From Lysobacter sp. (GTDB lineage: Bacteria; Pseudomonadota; Gammaproteobacteria; Xanthomonadales; Xanthomonadaceae), in assembly GCA_011526085.1 (NCBI GenBank), contig WYBC01000016.1:186001-250000 (forward strand): a stretch of 64,000 nt of DNA, written 5' to 3'. Below the pieces are notes generated by a model. That model did no database searches. It was given only the letters and a program-made list of their open reading frames with translations, and was not told where the DNA came from. Below, piece by piece: positions 1 to 8,853 of the stretch (its first letter is position 1; every line of letters starts with the position of its first letter). The translations under genes were made by a program, and so were the position numbers.

Positions 1-414
<414 letters not shown>

Positions 415-463
415 TCAGAAGGATCAGCGCAGCTTGGCGAAGCGATCGCTTCGCCCGCGCGCA

Positions 464-754
464 TCAGCCGACGATCGCGAGGATGTCGTCTTCCTTGATG
501 ACCTTGTATTCGACGCCTTCGTGCTTGTAGGCCGAACCGGCGTACTGGCCGTAGATGACCTTGTCGCCGGCCTTGACCTTCGGCGCGCGCACGCCGCCGG
601 TGGCGTCGATGAACTTGCCTTCGCCGACGGCGACCACTTCGCCCTTGGTCGGCTTTTCCTTGGCGGCGTCGGGGATGATGATCCCGCCGACGGTCATTTC
701 TTCGGCTTCGATCGGCTTGACGACCACGCGGTCGTAGAGCGGCTTCAGATTCAT
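464..754 (-). CDS. groES: Co-chaperonin GroES
   Basis: The 10-kDa lid of the GroEL chamber, 96 residues, which is normal for the family. It starts [14 protein letters not shown]. The mobile loop that docks on GroEL is visible at about residues 17-34 ([17 protein letters not shown]), and the protein ends DDILAIVG. The frame is open upstream to 910, but the ATG at 754 matches the family start and has a GAGGG ribosome site 7-8 bases before it. It is the first gene of the groES-groEL operon, with a CIRCE-like operator 47-73 bases upstream. Confidence 0.98.
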   Translation of the reverse strand: MNLKPLYDRVVVKPIEAEEMTVGGIIIPDAAKEKPTKGEVVAVGEGKFIDATGGVRAPKVKAGDKVIYGQYAGSAYKHEGVEYKVIKEDDILAIVG

Positions 755-797
755 GGGAACCCTCGCAAGTGATTGATTGGTGGAGAAAAGGCCGGCG

Positions 798-827
798 ATT
801 CTAGCAGTCTCCGGGGGAGAGTGCCAA
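798..827 (-). promoter_or_regulatory. groESL promoter with CIRCE operator
   Basis: On the minus strand TTGGCACTC, nine bases, then GACTGCTAG occupies 801-827. This matches the CIRCE consensus (TTAGCACTC-N9-GAGTGCTAA) with a few changes. A sigma70-like promoter overlaps it: TTGGCA (822-827), 18 bases, TAGAAT (798-803). HrcA is the known CIRCE repressor, so heat induction through HrcA is inferred. The rest of 828-1072 shows no gene or clear signal. Confidence 0.8.
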
Positions 828-1072
828 AACCGCGGGCAAAGAAACCCCGGCAGGCCGGGACCCGGCGGATATGGGGCGGCCGCGAAGGCTTTCAAGGGGC
901 TTCGATGCACCGGCCGGCGCGGGGCCGCGGATCGGCGGCGGCAGACAGAACGGCCCGCCGACTCAGGCGGCGAGCCCTGTACCGGGGAACGATTCCACCC
1001 CGGCCAGTGCCACGCAGGCCGGCCCGCCGGTCCGGATCCCGCGGCCCGGGCATGGCATCGCGCGCGAACCGG

Positions 1073-1672
1073 TCATCGCGACCGCAGGGCGGTGCAGGCC
1101 TTCAGCGCGTCCGCCAGACGATCGTCGCCCCAGAACAGGTCGTCGCCGACCCGGAACGACGGCGCCCCGAACAGGCCGTGCCGGATCGCGTCCTCGGTGC
1201 GCACGATCAGCGCCTGCTTCACCGCGGGCAGCTGCGCTTCGGCCAGGATCGATGCCGCATCCTGGCCGGCGTGCGCGAGGCAGGCGGCGATGACGGCGTC
1301 GCTGGCGATGTCTTCGTCGTGCACGAAATTGGCGCGATACACCGCACGCACGAACGCGGGCAACCACGGGGCATCGGCATGCGCGCAGGCGATGCGCGCC
1401 GCGAGCAGACCATTGCGCGGGAACGTCGACGGCATACGCAGCGGCAGCCCATGCTTGCGGCATTGCCGCTGCAGGTCCTGCCACATGTAGCGGCCCTTCG
1501 CCGGAAACAGATTGAACGGCGAATCGGTCCATCCCTGCTGCCGGAAGATCGGGCCGAGCAGGAACGCGCGCCATTCGACCTCGACGCCGGCGCGCGCGGC
1601 CGCGTCCTCGATCCGCATCGCGGCGACATACGAATACGTGCTTGCGAATTCGAACCAGAACTCGAGTTTCAT
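1073..1672 (-). CDS. DsbA-family / 2-hydroxychromene-2-carboxylate isomerase-like protein
   Basis: 199 residues with the thioredoxin-fold layout of the kappa-class GST / 2-hydroxychromene-2-carboxylate isomerase family. The N-terminal motif FASTYSYVA corresponds to the family's F-x-S-x-Y-S-Y substrate and glutathione region, and GLFGAPSFRV (cis-Pro loop) and FWGDDRL sit near the C-terminus. Such enzymes isomerise aromatic-ring cleavage products using glutathione; the true substrate here is unknown. I chose the ATG at 1672 over one two codons upstream because AAGGA is correctly spaced only for 1672. It is the last gene of a three-gene operon with the hydrolase at 1969-2796. Confidence 0.85.
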   Translation of the reverse strand: MKLEFWFEFASTYSYVAAMRIEDAAARAGVEVEWRAFLLGPIFRQQGWTDSPFNLFPAKGRYMWQDLQRQCRKHGLPLRMPSTFPRNGLLAARIACAHADAPWLPAFVRAVYRANFVHDEDIASDAVIAACLAHAGQDAASILAEAQLPAVKQALIVRTEDAIRHGLFGAPSFRVGDDLFWGDDRLADALKACTALRSR

Positions 1673-1682
1673 GCGCATTCCT

Positions 1683-1964
1683 TCACGGATGGTCTTCCGC
1701 TGTCGTGTGCGAATGGAGGGATTCCGGTGCGTGCACGCCGGCTTCGGCGCGCAGGCGGACCCACGGGGGCGATTGGAAAAAGCGGCGGGCATCGGCGAGG
1801 GATGGCCACGCCGAAACATGCGCGACCCGGTCGGGATCGCATGCGTCGCGGAGCGCCTGGTCGTGGCGACCGCCGGTATCCTTGCGGATGTCGGCAGCCG
1901 CGTCGGACACGACTGTCCATGCCGCGCAGTCGTCGACGGCAGGGAGGATCGGGACGTGCGCCAT
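1683..1964 (-). CDS. Small putative antibiotic-biosynthesis-monooxygenase-like protein
   Basis: 93 residues, starting MAHVPILPAVDD. The middle (DRVAHVSAWPSLADARRFF) resembles the dimeric alpha/beta-barrel fold of small ABM-type proteins, in which a strand with a Trp precedes a helix. No catalytic residues can be named. It lies 4 bp after the dienelactone-hydrolase-like gene and 10 bp before the isomerase-like gene, so it is translated as part of the same operon and probably helps handle the same aromatic or reactive compound. The fold is a resemblance only. Confidence 0.6.
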   Translation of the reverse strand: MAHVPILPAVDDCAAWTVVSDAAADIRKDTGGRHDQALRDACDPDRVAHVSAWPSLADARRFFQSPPWVRLRAEAGVHAPESLHSHTTAEDHP

Positions 1965-1968
1965 GGTC

Positions 1969-2796
1969 TCAGCCGCCTGCGGCATCGGCATGCGGCGCGT
2001 GGAGGCGCTGCGCGAAGAACGCGAGGATCTCGTCGCGCGCAGCGATGGTGGGCTGGCCATCGGCATCGATGAGATGCGCGGTGACCACGCTGTGCGGCGA
2101 CGCGACCACCTTGTCGAAAAACGGCGGCGTCTCCGGATTGGCCGCGCTGTCGGGCAGCACCCGCGCGACGAAGCGCGGACCGAGCGCCGTCGCGAACGCC
2201 GCGAACCGTTCCGCCCGGCAGTGACGGTCGCCTTCGAAGCGATAGGCCATGACGGTCAGGTCCTCGCGCTCCAACCTTGCGCGCACCGCCGCCAGTTCGT
2301 CCGCGGCCACATTCATGCCCGCGGGATCGTCGATGGGCAGCGAGGGCTGACAGACGACCGGCGCCAGCATCGCGGACTCCAGCATCATCGACAGCGCGAA
2401 ATTGCCGGTGAAACACATGCCGATCGCACCCACGCCCGGACCGCCGCACTCCGCATGCGCCCGTCGCGCGAGCGCGCGCAGCCACTGCGTGACCGGACTG
2501 GATTCGTTGGAAGCGAAGGCGCGGAACTCCGCGCTGACGCAGGCCCGCTTCATAATCGCCAGGCCTTCCTCCGCGTCCGGGACGGCGCCATCGCGGCCGA
2601 ACAGCGACGGCATGTAGACGGTGAATCCGGCTTCGCGGACCCAGCGCGCGAACCGCGCGACGTGCGGACTGATGCCGGGCATTTCCGTCATCACGATGAC
2701 CGCCGGGCCGCGGCCGGCCACATGCACGCGCTTCGCGATGCCGTCGATGGTCAGTTCGCGCGGCTCGAAGTCGTCGAGCGCATCGTGTCGATTCAT
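1969..2796 (-). CDS. Dienelactone hydrolase family protein
   Basis: 275-residue alpha/beta hydrolase. The nucleophile motif is GMCFTG, with Cys in place of Ser as in classical dienelactone hydrolases. A later EGDRHC segment can supply the Asp/His pair. These enzymes open lactone rings such as dienelactone in chlorocatechol breakdown, but many relatives have other ester substrates. The ATG at 2796 has AGGGG about 8 bases upstream; the frame is open to 2832. It is the first gene of the operon and is divergent from the GlxA-type regulator, with a perfect palindrome in the shared control region. Confidence 0.85.
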   Translation of the reverse strand: MNRHDALDDFEPRELTIDGIAKRVHVAGRGPAVIVMTEMPGISPHVARFARWVREAGFTVYMPSLFGRDGAVPDAEEGLAIMKRACVSAEFRAFASNESSPVTQWLRALARRAHAECGGPGVGAIGMCFTGNFALSMMLESAMLAPVVCQPSLPIDDPAGMNVAADELAAVRARLEREDLTVMAYRFEGDRHCRAERFAAFATALGPRFVARVLPDSAANPETPPFFDKVVASPHSVVTAHLIDADGQPTIAARDEILAFFAQRLHAPHADAAGG

Positions 2797-2878
2797 GTCC
2801 CGATCCCCTGTCATCGCCGCGTCGCACCTCAAGCTGTCCGGTGCTTGTATTGGAACGACGCGAGGGGAAGAATGACAG

Positions 2879-2892
2879 TGTCTGTCCAGACA
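2879..2892. promoter_or_regulatory. 14-bp palindrome between divergent hydrolase and regulator genes
   Basis: TGTCTG-TC-CAGACA is a perfect inverted repeat 21 bases before the regulator start and 83 bases before the hydrolase start. Its place suggests an operator, most simply for the AraC-type regulator next to it; this is inferred. Confidence 0.5.
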
Positions 2893-2912
2893 TTTTTCGG
2901 GCTTTATCCGAC

Positions 2913-3893
2913 ATGCACGATTTCACCGTTCTGGTGCTCGAGGATGCGCACCCCACCAGCGTGGCGGCCACCCACGACATTCTCGCGGCCGCCGGCGTAT
3001 TGGCGGCGCGCACCGCCGCCACGGCACCGCGATGGCGGCTGTGTTCGATCGACGGCGGCCAGGTCCGGCTGCAGGGCGGCTTTTCCATCGAAACCTCCCG
3101 ATTGCCCGCGAGATCAAGGCAGGATCGTTCGACGTGGGTCCTGCCCGGGCTCGGTCATGCCACGCCCGCGGCGCTGCAAACGCGACTCGAACATGCCGAT
3201 GCGATCGGCGCGATCGACGCCATCGCGCGCCACGCGAAACAGGGCGGACGCGTCGCAGCCTCGTGCTCGTCGGTCTTCCTGCTCATGGCCGCCGGCCTGC
3301 TCGACGGGCGGCGCGTCACCACGACCTGGTGGCTCGCGCCACTGCTGAAGCGGATGGCGCCGGGATGCACGGTCGATGCCGACCGCATGGTGTGCGTCGA
3401 TGGACCGATCGTCACCGCTGGCGCCGCCTTCGCGCAGGCCGACCTGATGCTGCATCTCCTGCGCGAGCGCTGCGGCGGCGCGCTGGTCGAGGCGGTGTCG
3501 CGATCGCTGCTGATCGATGGCCGCCCGGCGCAGGCGCCGTTCATCGTGGCGGAGCAGCAGGCCGGCGGCAACGCACTGGTCGCGCGGATCGCGACCCGGA
3601 TCGAATCCGCACTGCCGAATCCGCCGACGGTCTTCGAACTCGCGCAGGAATTCGGCATGTCCGAACGCACGCTGTCGCGCCATCTGCATCGCGCGACCGG
3701 CAAGAGCACGGCCGCGCTGGTGCAGGGCATCCGCCTCAGGCGCGCGCGCATCCTGCTGGAAACCAGCCGGATGACGGTCGAACAGGTCGCCGAAGCCGTG
3801 GGCTATGGCGATGCCACCGCCCTGCGCCGGCTGATGAAGAAAACCACCGGCGCGAACCCCAGCCGCTACCGTCCGGTCGTGGCCACCGGTTGA
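2913..3893 (+). CDS. GlxA-family (DJ-1/PfpI plus AraC HTH) transcriptional regulator
   Basis: 326 residues from the ATG at 2913. Residues about 1-190 form a DJ-1/PfpI-like domain, with the nucleophile-elbow region AASCSSVFLLMAAGLL as in GlxA regulators. The C-terminal 100 residues are an AraC-type double helix-turn-helix: the first contains FGMSERTLSRHLHRATGKS and the second VEQVAEAVGYGDATALRRLMKKTTGANPS-like residues (split motif). Such proteins activate divergent catabolic operons, which fits the hydrolase operon starting at 2796. The frame is open upstream to 2841, but the family start is MHDFTVLVLED. Confidence 0.9.
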   Translation: MHDFTVLVLEDAHPTSVAATHDILAAAGVLAARTAATAPRWRLCSIDGGQVRLQGGFSIETSRLPARSRQDRSTWVLPGLGHATPAALQTRLEHADAIGAIDAIARHAKQGGRVAASCSSVFLLMAAGLLDGRRVTTTWWLAPLLKRMAPGCTVDADRMVCVDGPIVTAGAAFAQADLMLHLLRERCGGALVEAVSRSLLIDGRPAQAPFIVAEQQAGGNALVARIATRIESALPNPPTVFELAQEFGMSERTLSRHLHRATGKSTAALVQGIRLRRARILLETSRMTVEQVAEAVGYGDATALRRLMKKTTGANPSRYRPVVATG

Positions 3894-3903
3894 AGATCAG
3901 AGT

Positions 3904-3935
3904 GTGTTGTGTACTTTTGGAAAAGCACACAACAC
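3904..3935. terminator. Hairpin between convergent regulator and GMC oxidoreductase genes
   Basis: GTGTTGTGT (3904-3912) pairs with ACACAACAC (3927-3935). The inner CTTT/AAAG also pairs, leaving one A-C mismatch, so nearly all 32 bases fold on themselves. It lies 10 bases after one stop codon and 13 bases from the other. There is no long T run, so it may act in both directions as a terminator or serve another role. Confidence 0.6.
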
Positions 3936-3948
3936 GCTCCAGTCGCGC

Positions 3949-5427
3949 TCAGGTCGCGGCGAGCTTCGCGCGGAGATGATCGGCCAGCCGGATCGACAGC
4001 GCGATGATGGTGAAGGTCGGATTGGAGACGCCCGCGGTGACGAACACCGATGCGCCGGCGACGTAGAGATTGTCGAGCGAATGCACCTTGAGGTTCGCAT
4101 CGACCACGCCTTGGGTCGGATCGCTCGACATCCGGGTGGTGCCGAGATGATGGCCGTTGACCACGAACGCGGAGAGCATCCGCGACCATGGCGGCGCGTT
4201 GATGTCGCCGCCCAGCGTATTCACCGCGGCCTTGAACAGCGCGGTGGAGGTTTCGTAGGTGGTCTGATCGAGCGGCGACAACTGCCAGTCGATCTGCACC
4301 TGACGCTGGCCGAAGACCGGATCGGTGTCGGCGATCAGCGTGATCCGGCTGTCGGGATTCGGCGCCATCTCGAAATACACCGCGGCGCTGTAGCTGCGCA
4401 TCCAGCAATTGCCGATGCCGTACTGGCGCAGCGTGTCCGCATCGAGCTGGAAACGACCGGTGACCCGGACGCCGTTGGCGTCGCGCCACAAACTGCCGTC
4501 GGCCCGGTTTCCGCCCACCAGATCGTTCTGCGCGGCGGTCAGGAACGGCTGGGTGATCGAGACATTCGTGCCCATCGACAGCGGGTGGCACATGAAGTAA
4601 CGGCCGACCTGGTCGTGTTCGTTGCCGATGTTCGACAGCAGCAATTGCTGGGCATTGGCCACCGCGCCGCAGGCGAGGACGCAGACATCGGCACGGATGA
4701 AGAACTCGCCGTTCTTTTCCGGCGGATCGGTGTCGGTCATGCTGGCCACGCGCAGGCACGCGACGCTCCCATCCTGCTGTTCGATCTCCAGCAGGCTGGC
4801 GTTGAGGATCACCCGCGCCCTGCTGTCGGAAATGGTCGAACCGTCCGGAAACTTGCGCGTGGCGAAGTCGAGGAAATCGCCGCCGAGGAACTGGTACATG
4901 CAGGTGTCGAAACCCGGGATCCGCGGCACGGCCGATGGCGGCAATCCCAGCGTGCCCGCCCAGTACTCCGCGGTGAAGTCGTCGCCGTGCAGCATGCAGA
5001 AATCGGCCGCCTCGGCATACCAGGGATCGAGGTCCGCGCGCGCGATCGGCCAGCCCGGAAAACCCGGACGCGCCTCGAAGTCGACGGCATCCAGCGGTCT
5101 CGACTGCCCACCCCAGTGGGTGGAGGTGCCGCCGAAGAAGCGCTCGCGTTCGGACGGCGACTGCCCCTGATACAGCGGGCTGGTCAGGAACCCGGGCTCG
5201 TTGTGCTCGAACAGGCCGACCGCATCGCCCGCGTACAGCAGATCCTTGTCCGGCCAACTCCGCGACAGCACGCCGCCGTGCTCGCGGCTGCCCTCGATCA
5301 GGATCACGTCGATCCCGGCCTTCTGCAGGTACCAGGCCACGGTGATGCCCGCCGGACCGGAGCCGACGACGCAGACCTGTGCCTTCAACTCGGTTCCTTC
5401 CGGAACGTCCCGACCGTTCGTCCGCAT
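3949..5427 (-). CDS. GMC-family FAD-dependent oxidoreductase
   Basis: 492 residues. The FAD Rossmann motif GSGPAG is at residues 22-27, inside an N-terminal strand-turn-helix typical of the glucose-methanol-choline family. The C-terminal part has HHLGTTRMS, holding the family's catalytic His region, and ends with the SNPTFTIIALSIRLADHL-like helix. No signal peptide is seen. The ATG at 5427 has AGGGAG upstream; the open frame to 5628 is GC-rich read-through. The substrate (sugar, alcohol or sterol) cannot be told. It stands alone between two terminator-like hairpins. Confidence 0.88.
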   Translation of the reverse strand: MRTNGRDVPEGTELKAQVCVVGSGPAGITVAWYLQKAGIDVILIEGSREHGGVLSRSWPDKDLLYAGDAVGLFEHNEPGFLTSPLYQGQSPSERERFFGGTSTHWGGQSRPLDAVDFEARPGFPGWPIARADLDPWYAEAADFCMLHGDDFTAEYWAGTLGLPPSAVPRIPGFDTCMYQFLGGDFLDFATRKFPDGSTISDSRARVILNASLLEIEQQDGSVACLRVASMTDTDPPEKNGEFFIRADVCVLACGAVANAQQLLLSNIGNEHDQVGRYFMCHPLSMGTNVSITQPFLTAAQNDLVGGNRADGSLWRDANGVRVTGRFQLDADTLRQYGIGNCWMRSYSAAVYFEMAPNPDSRITLIADTDPVFGQRQVQIDWQLSPLDQTTYETSTALFKAAVNTLGGDINAPPWSRMLSAFVVNGHHLGTTRMSSDPTQGVVDANLKVHSLDNLYVAGASVFVTAGVSNPTFTIIALSIRLADHLRAKLAAT

Positions 5428-5574
5428 GCGCCGCTCCCTGCGTTGATCGCTTCCGCATCCTAGGCCGATATCGCGACCGTCGCCCCCGGCGGATATGGCA
5501 GGGTGGCCGCGCGGGATGCGGACGACTCGGCGATCCATTGCCGTCGAGGCGGTGTCGACGATGCCGCCGCCATG

Positions 5575-5602
5575 AAAAACGGCCGGGTTTCCCCGGCCGT
5601 TT
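5575..5602 (-). terminator. Terminator of the TonB-dependent receptor gene
   Basis: AAACGGCCGG (5577-5586) pairs with CCGGCCGTTT (5593-5602). On the minus strand the stem is followed by a short T run, 27 bases after the receptor stop codon. It looks like a normal intrinsic terminator. Confidence 0.8.
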
Positions 5603-5628
5603 CGTCCAGACCTGTTGTGCGACCGCAA

Positions 5629-8520
5629 TCAGAACCGGTAATCGGCGCTGACGTACCAGAACGCACCCGGCAGGTCGTAGGTACCGGCGTCGTAGCCGTT
5701 CAACGAGCAACCGAGGCAGATCGGCGCCTCTTTCCCGAACACGTTGTTGGCGCCCACCGAGAGCTTCAGGCCTTCCATCGTGAAGGCGTTCTTCCACGCG
5801 AACTGCACGTCGTGATAGGTCGTCGCGCCCAGCTTGTTGGTGGCGACGCCATCGCAGCCCGGCAGGCCTTCAAGTCCCGCGCAGGTCTCCTCGACGCTGC
5901 TGATGTAACGCGTGCTGAGGGTGAAGCCGAGGCCGCCGCGCTGCCAGCCGAGCTGGAGATTGGACTGCCATTCGGGAATGGCGCTGTCCCCGACTTCGAC
6001 GCCGACGGTCCGGGAGGACACGTTGCCCGCGGCATCGACCGCCTCGTAGTCGTTGACGAAGGTCGACTGCAGCGAAGCGCTGAGATTGCCGAAGCCCCAT
6101 TCCGGGCTCAGCCAGTTGACCTTGATGTCGACGCCGTCGGTTTCGATCTGGCCGAGGTTGGCGAGGAAGTTGTTCGGCGGACGCAGATCGCCGCTGGAGA
6201 TGCGGGTGAAGGGCGCGCAAGCCGGGCCGGTGCCGTTCTGCGAGTTGTAGCAGGTATCGAGCAGACCCTGCAGATCGTTGGCCTGGATGGCGCCTTCGAT
6301 CTTGTGCCGGTAGTAACCCAGCTCGAAGTCGAGCTTGCGCGACCACGATTTGTCTTCTGCCCAACCCGGGCTGTAGACCGCACCGATCGTCCAGCTGTCG
6401 GACTCTTCCGGATCCAGGTCCGGATTGCCGCCGGTGAAGGTCGTGATCTGGGTATTGGCCTGTTCGAAGTTGTTCGGCACGCCGGCCGCGACGCAGGCCG
6501 CTTCCAGCCCCGGCGAAATCCCGTTCGTGGTATCGACGACGATCTGATTGGTCGGGCCGCAGGGGTCGACCAGGGTGGCGCCGAACTGGGTCAGGCCGTA
6601 CAGCTCGCCGAGGTTCGGCGCGCGGAAGCCCTGCGAGTACGTGCCGCGGACGACCAGGTCTTCGATCGGCTGCCAGCGGAAGCCGGCCTTGCCGGTGGTG
6701 GCGCTGCCGAAGGTCGAATAGTCGGAGAAACGCAGTGCGGCGGTCAGATCCAGGGTGGCCATGACCGGGAAGTTGAATTCGCCGTAGACCTCGGTGACGT
6801 CGTAGCTGGCGGAGATCGGGGCCGCGAAGGAGTCCTGCGATTCGCCGGTCTGGCGCAGCGGATCCGGATCGAAGTCGCCCTTGTAGCGGCGGTGCTCGAT
6901 GCCCGAGGCGAAGCCGGCGGTGCGGTCGCCGATGGCGAACAGATCGCCGGTGATGTTGGCCGAAAAGATGTCCAGTTCCTGGGTGCTGGCGTCGCGTTGG
7001 TCGGTCACGATCCAGTCGATCATCGCGCGGGTGAACGGACGGCCCTGGCCGCCGAACAGATCCAGCGGCGTGCAGCCCGGGGTGGCGGCGCAGACCGCCG
7101 GATCACCGAGCGCGGTGCGGATATGCGCGATGTTGTACCCGTTGGTGAAGCGCTGGGTGGCCGAGTTGCGGGTATGCACGTAATTGGCGTCCCAGCCGAA
7201 ACTGCGGCCGCCGATGTCCAGCAGGCCGTCGAGGCCGACGTTGAAATACCAGGTATCGACGTTCTGTTCGAAGATGCGCGGGCCGACTTCCAGCGGACGA
7301 CGACCGATGAACAGGAAATTGCTGTTCGCGTCGAGCGCGATCCCGAACGGATTGAACGGATGGTTCGCCGGAATCGAGATGGTGTCGGCGATGCCGCCGG
7401 TGCCCGCGCCCGGGCCGACGAAGATCGGTTCCGGCGCCGCCTGGTTGGCGGACTGGCGGTTGTTGAACAGCGTCTTGACGTGCAGGCGGGTGTTGTCGCT
7501 CAGGTCGATGTTGATGCTGGCGAACAGCGATTTGCGCTCGCTCGGGGTCAGCAGCAGGTTGAACGGCGCGAAGTTGAAACGATCGGCGCTGTCGAACTGG
7601 TTGTAGGTGCCGCCGTTCGGATTGCCCGGAACGAAGATCGGCGTCGTGGTGCCGGTATTCAGCGTGATGTTGTAGTAGGTATCCGCGCTGCTGCAGGAGC
7701 CCGGGCCAGCGGCGATCGCCGGATCGCAGAAACGGAACCGGCCCTGGGGCGTACCCGAGCTGCCGAAGTCGAGGCCGCCGCCGGGCACCGGGAACGAGGA
7801 CTGACCCCACTCGGCGGAACTGATGCGTTCCTGATCGTAGTAGCTGGCGCCGAACACCGCCGTCCAGCCGTCGCCGCCTGTGCCGAAGGTGAAGGAGGCT
7901 TCCTTGGTGTCGCCGCCGCGGCTGTACTGGCCGTAATAGGTATGGACTTCGGCGCCCTGGAAATTCTTGCGGGTGATGATGTTGACCACGCCAGCGATGG
8001 CGTCGGAGCCGTAGATGGCCGACGCGCCGTCTTCGAGCACTTCGACGCGCTCGACGATGGCCAGCGGAATGGTGTTGAGGTCGGCGCTGCCGCTGACGCC
8101 GGAGGCCGAGGATTCGTTGACCCAGCGGATGCCGTCGACGAGGACCAGCACGCGCTGCGAGCCGAGGTTGCGCAGATCGACCTGCGCGGAACCGGCGCCG
8201 ATGCCGCCGCCGTCCGACGGGTAGCCGAAGTTGCCGGAGGAATTGAACTTGGCGTTCAGCGCCTTGCCGCTGGCGGTCAGCTGCTGCAGCAGTTCGCCGA
8301 CGCTGGCGACGCCGGTTTCTTCGATCTTGGCGCGGTCCATCACGTACACCGGCTGGGCGGTGACGGCATTGGTCTGCTTGATGCGAGAGCCGGTGACACT
8401 GATCGTGTCGAGGGTGTTCTCTTCCTTCGGTGCGTCCTGCGCTGCAGCCACGGCGGGCAACGCGAGAAGCAAGGTCAGGTGGACGGCGGCCGTCAGGCGA
8501 TTACGGCGCAGCTTGCTCAT
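5629..8520 (-). CDS. TonB-dependent outer-membrane receptor
   Basis: 963 residues. A signal peptide covers about 1-27 (cut after AVAAA). A TonB-box-like [10 protein letters not shown] is at 38-47, then a plug domain ([37 protein letters not shown]) and a 22-strand-type barrel ending in aromatic ADYRF, the usual outer-membrane assembly signal. Extracellular loops carry Cys pairs that could form disulphides. Xanthomonads encode dozens of these receptors for siderophores, sugars or peptides; the ligand here is unknown. GGAGAG precedes the ATG at 8520. A likely promoter lies at 8594-8622 and a terminator at 5575-5602, so it is a single-gene unit. Confidence 0.93.
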   Translation of the reverse strand: MSKLRRNRLTAAVHLTLLLALPAVAAAQDAPKEENTLDTISVTGSRIKQTNAVTAQPVYVMDRAKIEETGVASVGELLQQLTASGKALNAKFNSSGNFGYPSDGGGIGAGSAQVDLRNLGSQRVLVLVDGIRWVNESSASGVSGSADLNTIPLAIVERVEVLEDGASAIYGSDAIAGVVNIITRKNFQGAEVHTYYGQYSRGGDTKEASFTFGTGGDGWTAVFGASYYDQERISSAEWGQSSFPVPGGGLDFGSSGTPQGRFRFCDPAIAAGPGSCSSADTYYNITLNTGTTTPIFVPGNPNGGTYNQFDSADRFNFAPFNLLLTPSERKSLFASINIDLSDNTRLHVKTLFNNRQSANQAAPEPIFVGPGAGTGGIADTISIPANHPFNPFGIALDANSNFLFIGRRPLEVGPRIFEQNVDTWYFNVGLDGLLDIGGRSFGWDANYVHTRNSATQRFTNGYNIAHIRTALGDPAVCAATPGCTPLDLFGGQGRPFTRAMIDWIVTDQRDASTQELDIFSANITGDLFAIGDRTAGFASGIEHRRYKGDFDPDPLRQTGESQDSFAAPISASYDVTEVYGEFNFPVMATLDLTAALRFSDYSTFGSATTGKAGFRWQPIEDLVVRGTYSQGFRAPNLGELYGLTQFGATLVDPCGPTNQIVVDTTNGISPGLEAACVAAGVPNNFEQANTQITTFTGGNPDLDPEESDSWTIGAVYSPGWAEDKSWSRKLDFELGYYRHKIEGAIQANDLQGLLDTCYNSQNGTGPACAPFTRISSGDLRPPNNFLANLGQIETDGVDIKVNWLSPEWGFGNLSASLQSTFVNDYEAVDAAGNVSSRTVGVEVGDSAIPEWQSNLQLGWQRGGLGFTLSTRYISSVEETCAGLEGLPGCDGVATNKLGATTYHDVQFAWKNAFTMEGLKLSVGANNVFGKEAPICLGCSLNGYDAGTYDLPGAFWYVSADYRF

Positions 8521-8593
8521 TGGGTTCTCTCCATTCGTTTTGAGGTTGACGCGGCCACCGCCTGTCGGCCCCCTCCTTGGGCGGTATCGCGAC

Positions 8594-8622
8594 TTTGTAA
8601 ACAAAATGTGAAACAGGGGCAA
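8594..8622 (-). promoter_or_regulatory. Probable promoter of the TonB-dependent receptor gene
   Basis: On the minus strand TTGCCC (8617-8622), 17 bases, TACAAA (8594-8599). It lies in the only AT-rich patch of the 333-bp gap 8521-8853, about 75 bases before the receptor ATG. The rest of the gap shows no gene. A TATAGT ten bases before the slt ATG may be that gene's -10 box. Confidence 0.5.
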
Positions 8623-8853
8623 GATGCCGGGCGGCACGGCATCCGCGGAGAAAGACCCGCCACGGGCGTTTTTCGAGCCACGAAACCCGCGCGCGCCAGG
8701 ACAACCATCGACGAATCAATCGGTTGCACACACCTCCCATCAACACCGTCCGCCCGGGCGGCCTCGACAGGCAGTCGAAACCTCAGCCGGTCGAGGCCCG
8801 CCGGCCAGCGCCCGCGCCTGACCCCGAAACCCGGCTGGGCTATAGTCCCCGGC

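Noticed and set aside
828..1072. Possible gene between groES and the isomerase gene
   Set aside because: Open frames exist on both strands, but none has a ribosome site or recognisable sequence.
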